NCBI RefSeq assembly: GCF_002310495.1
Contig: NZ_CP023344.1
Coordinates: 3,489,501 to 3,553,500, forward strand
Source of the DNA: Nibricoccus aquaticus
GTDB taxonomy: Bacteria > Verrucomicrobiota > Verrucomicrobiia > Opitutales > Opitutaceae
DNA length: 64,000 nt
Direction: 5' to 3'
Of the stretch, positions 28,515 to 36,839 are shown piece by piece. The position numbers and the translations under genes are program-made. The notes under the pieces are model-generated. The model was not told the origin of the DNA. It searched no databases and worked only from the letters and a program-made list of their open reading frames with translations. Within the stretch, counting starts at the first letter, position 1; every line of letters begins with the position of its first letter.

Positions 28515-28832
28515 ATGAAATTTTTATCCCTGCTCTCTAAAAATTGGCGGTTGTTCGCGCTTACGCCTGTTATGGCGTTGGCGCTGTTGTCGGGTTGTTC
28601 GAACTCTGAGGAGCGGATTGTTGAAGCTGCCGAGAAGCGCTACGCTTTCGTCAAAGTGGGCATGACGAAGCAAGCGCTCATCGCGAAGTTGGGCGAGCCC
28701 GTGAACAAGCAGGACGCTCGTTATCGATGGGAGACGATAGCGGGGCCGGAGATGAATGCTTCGCTCGAGGTCCGGTTCGATAGCGCGGACAAAGTGACCT
28801 CAGTGGCGAGAAGCCGGGAAAGCCACGATTGA
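28515..28832 (+). CDS. BamE/SmpA-like small lipoprotein
   Basis: A 105-residue protein with a lipoprotein signal (LALLSGCSNSEE). The SmpA/OmlA-like fold shows FVKVGMTKQALIAKLGEPV and YRWETIAGPEMNASLEVRFD. Proteins of this fold include BamE of the outer-membrane assembly complex, but many small relatives have no known role. No bam gene is nearby. Confidence 0.7.
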   Translation: MKFLSLLSKNWRLFALTPVMALALLSGCSNSEERIVEAAEKRYAFVKVGMTKQALIAKLGEPVNKQDARYRWETIAGPEMNASLEVRFDSADKVTSVARSRESHD

Positions 28833-28878
28833 GATTGGGCTGAGTTTTTCGTGCCTGGGCCAACGCAATTATCCGAAG

Positions 28879-29532
28879 CTATGGTTGGGACGCGTCAGAC
28901 GTTCTAAAAAATCCCAGGACGAGTCGTGTCAGGGCTTTTTCGATTTCCTCACGAGGCGGGTGTTCGCCATCGGTCACCAAGGTTCGAACCACGCCGGCAA
29001 CTGCGTGCGTGAGCACAAATGCCTCGGCGGGAGAGAGCGGTATGGCGCGCGGTCCGGAGCCCGCCGGCCCTTGGGCTCGGAAAAGCTCGATCAATTTCCG
29101 GTAGAGCGGTGCGAGCCGGCCAGCGCCGCCGCTGGACATGGCGTGAGCCATCAACGTCCGGTGCGCGCGCCGCCGGCCGCCGTAGGTGGCGAGTACCGCA
29201 CGGACGATCGCGCCGATCCTCTCGCCGGGTGTGACCGGTGCGGAGCCTTGAAAACTGGCGAGCACCCTCTTCGAAAGGCCGGCCATTTCTCGTTCGGTCA
29301 ACGCCTCCAGCACGGCCTCCTTGTTTTTGAAATACTGGTAGAGCGTCCCGATGCTGACGCCGGCCTTTTCGGCCAGTGTGTTGGTGGTCAGCGAGCGGAT
29401 GTCGCCGCTTTCGAGCAGCCGGGTGGCCGCCTCCAATATGAGCTCCACCTTCTCCACGGCACGGGCCTGACGTGGTGAGCGCGGCTCAAGTCGCTGATCT
29501 CTCTGAGGCTTACGGGACTTTGAGGGAGGCAT
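28879..29532 (-). CDS. TetR-family regulator
   Basis: A 217-residue repressor. The DNA-binding domain reads ILEAATRLLESGDIRSLTTN and then EKAGVSIGTLYQYFKNKEAV, the classic TetR form. The ligand domain is not recognised. It is divergent from the HXXEE membrane protein gene, and a 21-bp inverted repeat lies between the two start codons, so it probably controls both. Confidence 0.92.
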   Translation of the reverse strand: MPPSKSRKPQRDQRLEPRSPRQARAVEKVELILEAATRLLESGDIRSLTTNTLAEKAGVSIGTLYQYFKNKEAVLEALTEREMAGLSKRVLASFQGSAPVTPGERIGAIVRAVLATYGGRRRAHRTLMAHAMSSGGAGRLAPLYRKLIELFRAQGPAGSGPRAIPLSPAEAFVLTHAVAGVVRTLVTDGEHPPREEIEKALTRLVLGFFRTSDASQP

Positions 29533-29549
29533 CGGAACGTGAGTTGTCG

Positions 29550-29570
29550 AATGTGAGCAAAGCTCATATT
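29550..29570. promoter_or_regulatory. Probable TetR operator
   Basis: AATGTGAGC-AAA-GCTCATATT has 9-bp arms with one mismatch. It is 17 bp from the TetR start codon and 37 bp from the HXXEE start codon, in their shared 75-bp promoter region. A TATTAT sequence overlaps its right end and could be the -10 of the rightward gene. Confidence 0.65.
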
Positions 29571-29607
29571 ATGAAGATGCAATCACAACTTCAAATCACT
29601 CATCTCC

Positions 29608-30126
29608 ATGACAACAGAATCCATCATTACTCTGCTTAGCTGGGCGCCGGCGGTTTGTTTCGGCCTTCACATCATCGAGGAGCTTTTCTGGCCCGGCGGT
29701 TTCCGGGAGTGGTATCACCTTTACCGGCCGCAGGTCGCGGGAGCGCCGATGTCCTACTACTACAAAGCCAACGCCTGCTACTTTGCCGCCGTGCTCACTG
29801 TTCCGCTGGGAAGGCATTCCGCGTATGCGACGCTCTTCGTCGCTGGAGTACTTTTCTATAATCTCATTTTCACGCACATCCTTGGAGCGTTCAAAACCCG
29901 CCGGTACTCTCCCGGCATCGTGACCGGACTTCTGCTCTACGTTCCTCTGTTTGTGACCAGCTACGGATATTTTCTGGCGAAGCATGTGGTCAGCATTCCT
30001 GCGGCACTTGCCTGCGCTTTTCTCTCAACTAGCGGTGAGATCTACTTCGCTCTGAAAAAGGTGAAACCTCACCCTGGCGAAATGTCTTCCAGCGGCAGTA
30101 ATCTTCAAGAAACGCCAGTGCTGTAG
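29608..30126 (+). CDS. HXXEE-domain membrane protein
   Basis: A 172-residue protein with about four membrane segments. The signature H-x-x-E-E appears as LHIIEELFWPGGFREW near residue 20, and ANACYFAAVL follows. HXXEE proteins are a family of unknown function named after this motif. It is probably repressed by the divergent TetR protein. Confidence 0.82.
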   Translation: MTTESIITLLSWAPAVCFGLHIIEELFWPGGFREWYHLYRPQVAGAPMSYYYKANACYFAAVLTVPLGRHSAYATLFVAGVLFYNLIFTHILGAFKTRRYSPGIVTGLLLYVPLFVTSYGYFLAKHVVSIPAALACAFLSTSGEIYFALKKVKPHPGEMSSSGSNLQETPVL

Positions 30127-30151
30127 ATCCGGGCTAAGCGGCAACTCTGTT

Positions 30152-30190
30152 GAAAATTTTTGCCGGGAAACATTCCGGCAAAAATTTTTC
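30152..30190. terminator. Bidirectional terminator between HXXEE and MFS genes
   Basis: GAAAATTTTTGCCGG (30152-30166) faces CCGGCAAAAATTTTTC (30175-30190) across an 8-nt loop. Each strand ends the stem in a T-run, so it can stop transcription from both convergent genes. Confidence 0.8.
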
Positions 30191-30202
30191 GTTGGGATGT
30201 TG

Positions 30203-31453
30203 TTACCCTGCCACCTGCGGCTCGTGGTTGGGGTCGATGAGCGGTTTGGGCTGGGGCTTGGCGCCGGTGTCGTTCACGCGGACGGTGCGGGCTAGGACGA
30301 TGCTCAGCAGACCGGTGGCGACGGCGATCCAGCCGAGGTAGTTGAAGTGAAGGAGGTGGCCGTTGGGTTGTTTGATGACGATCCAGCCGCCCAGCGTGGA
30401 GCTGATGCCCGACGCTAGATCGCGCGCGCAACTCGTCAGGCTTAGGAAGGCTCCGCGTCGCGACGACGGCACGGCGAGCGTAACGATGGCCTGTCCCGGA
30501 ACGAAGCGACCGCTCGCGAAGGTGAAGAAAAATCCGGCGATCACCAACGTGCCCCAGACGGGAAGTGCGCCGGCATTTGCGATCACGAGAATGACGAGCG
30601 AGGCCGCGATCACCATGTAGGTGAAGATGCGCTGGCGACCGTGGCGGTCAGCAAGCCGGCCGACCAGTGGCGCGGTTAGCACGCTCGCGATTCCGCCGAT
30701 CACATAGACCCACGAAAGGTATTTTTCGGGCAAAGCGAGGTCGCCGACGAGATGCGCGGAGAGGAGCGGGATGATGCTGAAATGGCCGAGCACCATGATC
30801 GCCATGAAGACGATGGCACGGCCGGCGTTGGCGTCGCGCAAGAGTTCTTTGAATGCCTGGCCTTTGTTCGCGCCGCTTTGCATGTGTCCGCGGACCGATG
30901 GGACAAAGCGGAACGCCACGCACCAGACGATCGCTCCGAAGACAGCGACGAAGGTGAACGGTGAACGCCAGCCGAAGTTTTGCGCCAGTTGCAGTCCGAC
31001 CGGGACGCCGATCGAGGCAGCGACGGCGAACGCGGTCATGACGATGCCGATACCGGAGGCACGGCGTTCGGGTGGCACGATGTCGCTCACGATCGCCAGA
31101 CAGAGGGAGCCGGAGATGCCGCCAAAGGCGCCGCCGATGGCGCGCGCGATGAGGAGCGCGTGGGCGTTGGGGGCGAGACCGCAGAGCAAGGTTGCGATGG
31201 TGAAGCCCGCATACGCCCACAGAAGCAGCGTGCGCCGGTCGAAACGGTCGATGAACGGCGCGCTTAAAAAGCCGACGACACCTGCAGCAAGCGAGTAGGC
31301 GGCGACAAGATGGCTGAAGTGCGCGGCGCTCAGGTCCAGTTCACGCATGAGTTGAGGCGCGAGCGGCATCATGACCATGAAGTCCATGATGTGAGTGAAT
31401 TGGACGGCTGCTAATACGAGGAGGATACCTCTTTCGGACGGACGGCTGGGCAT
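30203..31453 (-). CDS. Major facilitator superfamily transporter
   Basis: A 416-residue inner-membrane transporter with about twelve segments. MFS signatures are DRFDRRTLLLWAY after helix 2 and GRLADRHGRQRIFTY in the second half. The N-terminal FTHIMDFMVMMPLAPQLM resembles drug and arabinose efflux transporters of the DHA1 type. The substrate is not predictable. Single gene with a bidirectional terminator at its 3' end. Confidence 0.9.
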   Translation of the reverse strand: MPSRPSERGILLVLAAVQFTHIMDFMVMMPLAPQLMRELDLSAAHFSHLVAAYSLAAGVVGFLSAPFIDRFDRRTLLLWAYAGFTIATLLCGLAPNAHALLIARAIGGAFGGISGSLCLAIVSDIVPPERRASGIGIVMTAFAVAASIGVPVGLQLAQNFGWRSPFTFVAVFGAIVWCVAFRFVPSVRGHMQSGANKGQAFKELLRDANAGRAIVFMAIMVLGHFSIIPLLSAHLVGDLALPEKYLSWVYVIGGIASVLTAPLVGRLADRHGRQRIFTYMVIAASLVILVIANAGALPVWGTLVIAGFFFTFASGRFVPGQAIVTLAVPSSRRGAFLSLTSCARDLASGISSTLGGWIVIKQPNGHLLHFNYLGWIAVATGLLSIVLARTVRVNDTGAKPQPKPLIDPNHEPQVAG

Positions 31454-31677
31454 ATACGTGGCCGCCAGTGTTGTGACGCCGCGTTTTTGAGCAACTCGGC
31501 GAATCGGTTAGTTGTGAAGGGAAATACGAAGGAGCTGTGCTCGTTTGTGCAGCATAGTCCGTTTATCGGCTCCCCGAGGCTGAGACTTGAGGTTCGGGAG
31601 GAGATCGCCGAGCGCGCTTACAGCGCGCATTGATTCTTGCTGTTGCCTCGGTTCTCGAGGTTGAACAATTTTCCGCC

Positions 31678-31911
31678 ATGTCCCTGACTTTGGAGCAGAT
31701 CGTGGAAGAGACTCGGCGCTGGCCGGATGACGTGGTGGCTGAGTTGATCGATCGCATCGTCATTGCGAAGCACGGTGGCTTGGACGCGGATCACGCTGAA
31801 CAGTGGGGGAAAGTGGCTGAGGGCCGGGCGGCAGAGAGTGAACGAGATCCTTCTGTTTTAGTTTCTGGCCAGGACGTCATTGCACGCATCCGCAAGGTCA
31901 CCGGTCAGTGA
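31678..31911 (+). CDS. Antitoxin of a ParE-type pair (addiction module component)
   Basis: A 77-residue acidic protein. MSLTLEQIVEETRRWPDD and VVAELIDRIVIAKHGG match the putative addiction-module antitoxin family that accompanies RelE/ParE toxins. The ATG at 31678 is used rather than the upstream in-frame start at 31630. Its stop overlaps the toxin GTG (GTGA). A short palindrome, GCGCGCT-TAC-AGCGCGC at 31612-31628, lies 50 bp upstream and may be an operator. Confidence 0.75.
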   Translation: MSLTLEQIVEETRRWPDDVVAELIDRIVIAKHGGLDADHAEQWGKVAEGRAAESERDPSVLVSGQDVIARIRKVTGQ

Positions 31912-32198
31912 AGCCTTATCGCTTCCACCGCGACGCTGAGGATGAGTACTCTCAAGCAGCTGAGTATTATGCGCGGATCAGCCCGGAACTCGGGCGACGG
32001 TTTTTCACCGAAATCCAGTCGCTGATTGTGGATGTTTGTCTGCGACCGGCGCTTTATCGCCGTCATGTGGGTGAAGTTCGGCGGCATTTCTCCACGGTCT
32101 TTCCTTATGGGATTCTTTACCGCGAATACGCTGATGAGATCCGTATTCTGGCGGTCATGCCGCTGCGGCGTGATCCTGACTATTGGCGTGGACGGTGA
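31908..32198 (+). CDS. RelE/ParE-type toxin
   Basis: A 96-residue protein. YRFHRDAEDEYSQAAEYYAR at the N-terminus, FPYGILYREYADEIRILAV and the C-terminal RRDPDYWRGR are typical of the ParE branch of RelE/ParE toxins. The GTG start overlaps the antitoxin stop by 4 bp, as expected for coupled toxin-antitoxin genes. ParE relatives poison DNA gyrase; RelE relatives cut mRNA; this protein is closer to ParE. Confidence 0.85.
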   Translation: MKPYRFHRDAEDEYSQAAEYYARISPELGRRFFTEIQSLIVDVCLRPALYRRHVGEVRRHFSTVFPYGILYREYADEIRILAVMPLRRDPDYWRGR

Positions 32199-32211
32199 TG
32201 AATGCTCAGAG

Positions 32212-32313
32212 AATTGAACCACGGAGACACAGAGAGCACCGAGACGACGGGATTAGTTGAGATTGAATCCCGGATTGGCCTCCGTGTCCTCTGTGCCTCT
32301 GTGGTTCAATTCG
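32212..32313. repeat. Long inverted repeat, cacagag/cacggag family
   Basis: Left arm 32212-32244 begins GAATTGAACCACGGAGACAC and right arm 32280-32313 ends CCTCTGTGGTTCAATTC. The outer 12 bp (GAATTGAACCAC/GTGGTTCAATTC) are a perfect inverted repeat and the inner parts are degenerate tandem units of cacagag and cacggag. It fills most of the 141-bp gap before the GreA-like gene and would form a long hairpin. A related single arm occurs at 38756-38793. Confidence 0.8.
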
Positions 32314-32339
32314 AACCGCGACTCGCAGCTTTCGATCTA

Positions 32340-32957
32340 ATGCCTCTTCATCGGAAAAAGATTTTTCGTCCGCCGCCGCCGGCGCCGACTACGATTTACG
32401 TGCGGCCCGGGTACAATCGCGTGCTGGCGGATGAGTTCATCGCGCTGAAGCAGAAGCGGGTGGGGCTTGTGGCGGACAAGGTCGAGGCGCACAGCCAGGG
32501 CGACTTGCGTGAGAACTTTGGATTCAAGGCCGCCAAAGAAGCGATCCGCGCCGTGGACCGAAAGATGTTCGCGCTCGACCGCTTTGTGGCGCGCAACGCC
32601 TTCATTGAGGTCGATCCCGCCGCCTGGCTCACCAAGCCCACCGACACCGTGCAACTTGGCCACGTCGTCACGCTTGAAAAACAGGATCTGACCACGAAGC
32701 GGAAACACCGCTTCACCTTTCTCGTGACGACCTATGGCGAAACCGCCACCGACGAGGAGTCGGGCATCGAGTGCCTGCCGCATACGTCACCGCTGGCGGT
32801 TGTGGTGCTGGGTCTGACGCCTGGAGTGCAGACGAAAGTGACGCTGCCCGCCGGTGAAGCGCTTCTCACGGTGCTCAAGCTCCGCAATCCGACGCAGGCC
32901 GAGCTCGACCGCCTGCTCATGCCGATCAAGCCGCCGGAGATCGAGGACGAGGACTAA
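32340..32957 (+). CDS. GreA/GreB-like transcription factor
   Basis: A 205-residue protein. The N-terminal coiled coil carries EAHSQGDLRENFGFKAAKEA, matching the GDLSENAEYxxAK tip of GreA, which enters the RNA polymerase secondary channel to stimulate transcript cleavage. Here EY is replaced by GF but the acidic Asp and Glu are kept. The C-terminal FKBP-like domain is clear from about residue 110. The proline-rich N-terminal extension (KKIFRPPPPAPT) is unusual. The ATG at 32340 lies just after the hairpin repeat. Confidence 0.8.
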   Translation: MPLHRKKIFRPPPPAPTTIYVRPGYNRVLADEFIALKQKRVGLVADKVEAHSQGDLRENFGFKAAKEAIRAVDRKMFALDRFVARNAFIEVDPAAWLTKPTDTVQLGHVVTLEKQDLTTKRKHRFTFLVTTYGETATDEESGIECLPHTSPLAVVVLGLTPGVQTKVTLPAGEALLTVLKLRNPTQAELDRLLMPIKPPEIEDED

Positions 32958-32980
32958 ATGAGTTCAGCGGATTTTGCCAC

Positions 32981-33418
32981 TCACGGAACCGTCGATGCAG
33001 TGATCAACGCGAGGACGCCTTGATCCTGTTTGCTGGGAAACGAGTCGGACGGCGTGCGCGAATCTACCGCGAAGAGCGCGAGATCGAGAGCGGTGGGGGC
33101 CGGCGTTTCTGCGGCAGCGGGAACTGGCTTCGCAGCAAAATGGTGAAGTCCGACACCGTGCAGACTGGCGCCCACGCTTTGATCTTCGGCCAAGGCAGGC
33201 GCCGCGGAAAATCCGGCGCGGAGATTTACGCTTAATGAAGTCGGAACACGGCCGTGCGTTTCATGTACGACCGCTGGTCCGTCATAGGTCAGCGTGAAGG
33301 TGAGGGGAGATACCTCGCCATAAGAGCTCAGAAACCCGCTTTCTTCCCTGATCGGGATGAGTTGGGAATAAGCGGATCCAGCGAGAAACAGCAGTGTGAA
33401 GACGACTTTGAGTTTCAT
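32981..33418 (-). CDS. Exported hypothetical protein
   Basis: A 145-residue protein beginning with a signal peptide (MKLKVVFTLLFLAGSAYSQ). The mature part has no recognised domain; it contains FTLTYDGPAVVHETHGRVP and an alanine/proline-rich linker (PVPAAAETPAPTALDL). The ATG at 33418 is preferred over an upstream in-frame start at 33481. No partner is evident; a second small exported gene lies 158 bp upstream on the same strand. Confidence 0.5.
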   Translation of the reverse strand: MKLKVVFTLLFLAGSAYSQLIPIREESGFLSSYGEVSPLTFTLTYDGPAVVHETHGRVPTSLSVNLRAGFSAAPALAEDQSVGASLHGVGLHHFAAKPVPAAAETPAPTALDLALFAVDSRTPSDSFPSKQDQGVLALITASTVP

Positions 33419-33576
33419 AAGTTTTGTGTGAGCAGTTGTACGATGCTGGATACAGTGCCGTATGAGCAGAGCTCGATCCATGCGGGAGGGGAGGGCATCC
33501 GATTGCCTCCTCAGGGAATCCCGCAGGTTTCTTATTCATGGGAGGTCGTCGCCTTCCCTTTGCGGTTCGAGCGCGA

Positions 33577-33993
33577 TCAGTCTCGCGGTTGACCTGCCGA
33601 GCGGACGCGCCACGTGATTACGTAGTCGTAGGTGTCATCGCTGCCGCGGATCAAGTCATCGACTTTGAGGGTGCGCTGAAACTCGTTCCAACGCAGGCCG
33701 CCCGCAGGGACTCCGAACACGCTGATCTGTTTCCATTCGTGACAGCGGATGGCGACGGTTCCGTCCGCTCCTGAGACCGCCAGCGCCCAGCCATATTTTT
33801 GTATGCGACCCGAATCGCGGTGCGTGAGCACGACGTCCAGTGCGCGGTTCGCTTCCTTGGCTGAACTCAGGAGGACTGCACCGGTGAGCGTGGGATCGAA
33901 GTATCCTTGCCCGGTGCGGATGCGCGTTCCAGCGGCGAGGCACAACAGGCAGAGGACTCCAACCAGAGCGGGGTACTTGAATCGGCGTTTCAT
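33577..33993 (-). CDS. Exported hypothetical protein
   Basis: A 138-residue protein with an N-terminal signal or anchor (YPALVGVLCLLCLAAG). The remainder has alternating hydrophobic strands (ALDVVLTHRDSG, WALAVSGADGTVAIRCHEW) but no family I recognise. It precedes the other small exported gene on the same strand, and the two may be cotranscribed. Confidence 0.5.
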   Translation of the reverse strand: MKRRFKYPALVGVLCLLCLAAGTRIRTGQGYFDPTLTGAVLLSSAKEANRALDVVLTHRDSGRIQKYGWALAVSGADGTVAIRCHEWKQISVFGVPAGGLRWNEFQRTLKVDDLIRGSDDTYDYVITWRVRSAGQPRD

Positions 33994-34025
33994 TCTCGGG
34001 GTAAATTGAGGCGTGTGCGTTTGAG

Positions 34026-34583
34026 TCAGCTCGCGCGGCGGTAGTGCATGGCGACGGAGCCGCAGCGGAGCGGCTTTGCTGAGAGGAGGTCGAGGCTTCG
34101 TGTGCCGGGCAGGCCGCTTTGGTGGAGGGTCGGGCCGTGGCCGGCGATCCGGGGATGGACGAGGAATTTATACTCATCGATCAGATCGAGCCGGTCCAGT
34201 GCGGTCGCGAGCTTTACACTACCGAGCAGCACGCCTGCCGGGGTCGTGTCTTTGAGTTTCTGCACGTTTGCGCGCAGGTCGCCGGTGAGGAGGTGGCTGT
34301 TGGTCCACGGGAAATCCTTTCGGGTGGATGACGCCACGTACTTCGGCTTGGCCTCCAGCTTGACCGCCCACTCGCGTGTCGCTGGTGGCGCATCTATGTC
34401 GCCGCGGGCGACTGCCGGCCAGTAGCCTTCCATCATTTCGTAAGTGGTGCGGCCCCACAGCATGGCGCCGTTTTCGTCCATGAGGCGGGTAAAGAAGGCA
34501 TGCGTCTCGTCGTCGGCGATCCCCTCCTGGTGGTCGACGCAGCCGTCGAGGGTGACGTTGAGGCTGAAGGTGAGGAGGCCCAT
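34026..34583 (-). CDS. Dihydrofolate reductase-like (RibD C-terminal) protein
   Basis: A 185-residue protein of the RibD C-terminal/DHFR superfamily. It shows the first strand LLTFSLNVTLDGCVDH, GAMLWGRTTYEMMEGYW and the NADPH-binding GVLLGSVKLATAL. Such stand-alone proteins are annotated as dihydrofolate reductase family but usually have unknown substrates. The ATG at 34583 begins the first strand. Confidence 0.85.
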   Translation of the reverse strand: MGLLTFSLNVTLDGCVDHQEGIADDETHAFFTRLMDENGAMLWGRTTYEMMEGYWPAVARGDIDAPPATREWAVKLEAKPKYVASSTRKDFPWTNSHLLTGDLRANVQKLKDTTPAGVLLGSVKLATALDRLDLIDEYKFLVHPRIAGHGPTLHQSGLPGTRSLDLLSAKPLRCGSVAMHYRRAS

Positions 34584-34639
34584 GGAGCGAATCTAGGTCG
34601 CGCACGTCTGGCGTGTCCAGCGGCGGAGGCGGGGGATGA

Positions 34640-34736
34640 GTTAAGCGCAAAGACGCAACGACGCGAAGATCGGAGCGAAGGAGTCAGGGATTTGGCCGGA
34701 CTTTGCGGTGGTACTTAGCGCCTTCGCTTCTTCGCG
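34640..34736. repeat. Intergenic repeat, cgcaaag family, second copy
   Basis: The gap between the DHFR-like and VOC genes carries GTTAAGCGCAAAGACGCAAC at its left end and CGCCTTCGCTTCTTCGCG at its right end. These are opposed degenerate arms of the same cgcaaag/gcgaag unit seen at 1190-1267. The unit is present but the pairing is less perfect. Confidence 0.55.
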
Positions 34737-34742
34737 ATTCAT

Positions 34743-35144
34743 TCAAGAGGCGGGTTGCCAACTCATGTGGAGGAGGTTCCAGCCGTGGCCGTCGAGGTCG
34801 ACGAAGCTGTGCATATACATGAAGCCGAAGTCCTCGGGCTTTTCGTAGCTCGTGCCGCCCGCGGCGAGGGCTTTGGCGACGATGGCGTCCACCTCCTCGC
34901 GGCTCTCGCAACTGAGGGAGATCAAGACCTCCACGGCCTTGCTCGTATCGCAGACGGCCTTGGGGGTGAATTCGCGGAACTTGGCGTGCGTCAAAAGCAT
35001 CACGGTAATCGTCTCGCTGATGATGACACAGGTTGTGCTGTCGCCGGTGAACTGGGGATTGAATGAGTAGCCCAGTGCTTTGAAAAAGGCGGTCGACTTC
35101 GGGAGGTTGGCGACCGGGAGGTTGAGGAATATCTGCTTGTTCAT
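34743..35144 (-). CDS. VOC/glyoxalase-superfamily protein
   Basis: A 133-residue protein with the paired beta-alpha-beta-beta-beta units of the vicinal oxygen chelate fold. It reads IFLNLPVANLPKSTAFFKAL at the N-terminus and FVDLDGHGWNLLHMSW at the C-terminus, close to the PhnB-like or lactoylglutathione lyase-like group. The substrate is unknown. The ATG at 35144 is chosen because the domain begins at once; the longer ORF to 35525 is not needed. Confidence 0.88.
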   Translation of the reverse strand: MNKQIFLNLPVANLPKSTAFFKALGYSFNPQFTGDSTTCVIISETITVMLLTHAKFREFTPKAVCDTSKAVEVLISLSCESREEVDAIVAKALAAGGTSYEKPEDFGFMYMHSFVDLDGHGWNLLHMSWQPAS

Positions 35145-35581
35145 GGGAGGAAGGATCGTGGAGTACTCCTTCAACGAATGAACGGACGTGGGCCGGACAG
35201 GGCGGCGTTCTTTTAGCGGGTAGCGAGTAGGGCGGAGATCGGAGCTTTGAATCGCGAAGATGCGAAGGAGGAGCGAAGGGCGGCGGACATTGAGGGGAGG
35301 CGGGCGGGATTTGGTTCGCGTGAGTTTTGGTGCCCACGTAGATCGCTGGCCGATGAAACGGGGCGCTTCGGGCGTCGCGCGGTGTGCGAAGTGTGTTCCG
35401 GCTAGGCCAGAGATTCCGAGGCGCCAAATTCGCGTGCGCTGCCGGGTGTATTGGTCGTGTTCCAACAGCGAAGTCCGACGCAGAGTGAGGCGGGGCTTTT
35501 CGCCTGACGATGTTTGTATGACCAAATACGAAAGACGAAACTGTGGACCTCCGATGGCGAGGTGGGTTTAGCCGGGTCTAT
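35145..35581. other. Non-coding stretch with a degenerate cgcgaag repeat
   Basis: About 437 bp separate the VOC gene from the restriction cassette. A short run of the cgcaaag/gcgaag family is visible at 35252-35275 (GAATCGCGAAGATGCGAAGG). No credible gene, terminator or RNA was seen in the rest. The change to lower GC begins near 35580. Confidence 0.45.
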
Positions 35582-36514
35582 TCACTTGTCTGCGTGCGAT
35601 GCGTTTCCGGCTCCGGCATCAAGGGGTGCTTTAGGGAGATCCTCGATGCTTCGCTCGTTTTTCATTATGCCGATCCATTCGGCTACCAATTCTGGCACTC
35701 TAGTAACCACATCTCGGCCGACGATAGCTTCATCCACCAATCCCATATTCACCATATCGAAAATTCGGCACAGATAGGATTTTCCGCATTCCCACCAAGT
35801 GTAGTGCGCATCCAGAAAGAGATAGTGCTTTGCCACGATTCGTTCGGCAACGCGCATTTCTTCGATTTCCATCCCGTCTAGCTGCGTTTCATAGACACCA
35901 TCTGCAACTCTGCTTCCAAACGTCGTCGTGTAGTAATATTCTTTGATTTCCCAAATCGCAGCTGGATTGATCGCTGCCGGAAATGCGCCGTCGACCCGGC
36001 GGGACAAAGTTCGAACGGGCACGCCGCCTTTAGTAAATGCGGTCAGTACTCGAGGGTCGTAATCGCAACGATATGGACCACGGTGAGCGTCGATGAGCAT
36101 GTTAACCAAGCCTGTGAAGTATGCCGGCTTCTTTTTCTCTCCCTTTTGCTTGTTCATGGGAACTGGCAACTGAGACTTCAGATCCTTCCGCACTTTGCTG
36201 AAGAGTGCCGCCGCTTGTTTCGCTGTTTGAAGCGCTGGTTCGACTTGGTTGTTTAGGACCTCCGCGCGATGTTCGAAATAGCTCTGCAATCGTTGGCCTA
36301 ATTCAGTGAGTTGCTTTTCGGGGGTCAGCAACGGTTCAGGGGCTAATTGAAGTGCGTGTAGGCAATCCCAGATTTCATTGGGCGAAGGGACCTTGATTCG
36401 GCTGACTTTGTCCTTCCGATTTTTTCGATTCGTGTAACCAACCCATTCACTGATACTCCGCACATATGCCCAAAATGTGGGAGGCTGAGAGCGAAACCTT
36501 GGGTCGGGCTTCAT
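35582..36514 (-). CDS. Putative type II restriction endonuclease
   Basis: A 310-residue protein, not recognised as a named enzyme. A PD-(D/E)xK-like core is visible: Asp175 in RRVDGAFPA and Glu189-x-Lys191 in AAIWEIKEYYY, followed by TTTFGSRVADGVYETQLDG. This resembles nuclease active sites. The start overlaps the stop of a small XRE regulator (ATGA), and a D12-class adenine methyltransferase gene is divergent. The position between C protein and the cassette end makes endonuclease the likely role. GC content is visibly lower than that of the neighbours. Confidence 0.65.
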   Translation of the reverse strand: MKPDPRFRSQPPTFWAYVRSISEWVGYTNRKNRKDKVSRIKVPSPNEIWDCLHALQLAPEPLLTPEKQLTELGQRLQSYFEHRAEVLNNQVEPALQTAKQAAALFSKVRKDLKSQLPVPMNKQKGEKKKPAYFTGLVNMLIDAHRGPYRCDYDPRVLTAFTKGGVPVRTLSRRVDGAFPAAINPAAIWEIKEYYYTTTFGSRVADGVYETQLDGMEIEEMRVAERIVAKHYLFLDAHYTWWECGKSYLCRIFDMVNMGLVDEAIVGRDVVTRVPELVAEWIGIMKNERSIEDLPKAPLDAGAGNASHADK

Positions 36515-36750
36515 TTGAGATCCTCCTCAAGGAGTTGAATGAAGCGCTTCATTGGGATTTCCAGCGCTAAGCAAACCGAACGCAGCTCTAGAATATCTAA
36601 ACGCCGCTCGCCGGTTTCAACTTTGCTGACGAACGACTGCGGAACTTCGAGTTTCTGAGCCAGTGCGTGCTGCGTGACGCCCTTTTCTTCCCGGAGCCGA
36701 CGTATCAGTTCGCAGAGCTTTTTGTGGTCGCTAGAGTGGATGTTCTTCAA
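36511..36750 (-). CDS. XRE-family controller (C) protein of the RM system
   Basis: A 79-residue Cro/C1-type helix-turn-helix protein. IRRLREEKGVTQHALAQKLE and PQSFVSKVETGERRLDILEL form the DNA-binding domain, as in restriction-modification controller proteins. Its gene overlaps the endonuclease start by 4 bp and is divergent from the methyltransferase. C proteins delay endonuclease expression until the DNA has been methylated. Confidence 0.82.
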   Translation of the reverse strand: MKNIHSSDHKKLCELIRRLREEKGVTQHALAQKLEVPQSFVSKVETGERRLDILELRSVCLALEIPMKRFIQLLEEDLK

Positions 36751-36778
36751 CGACTGCCTTCTAACATAAAGTAACGAT

Positions 36779-36797
36779 ATATCCCAAAATAGGATAT
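36779..36797. promoter_or_regulatory. Candidate C-box operator of the RM system
   Basis: ATATCC-CAAAATA-GGATAT forms a 6-bp-arm palindrome in the 89-bp divergent promoter region between the controller gene and the methyltransferase. The position fits a C-protein binding site; the sequence does not match the common GACT/AGTC C-box class. Confidence 0.5.
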
Positions 36798-36839
36798 GTT
36801 TGGGCTTGCAGCTGGCTCACTTCGCAAGATGGTAACGCT

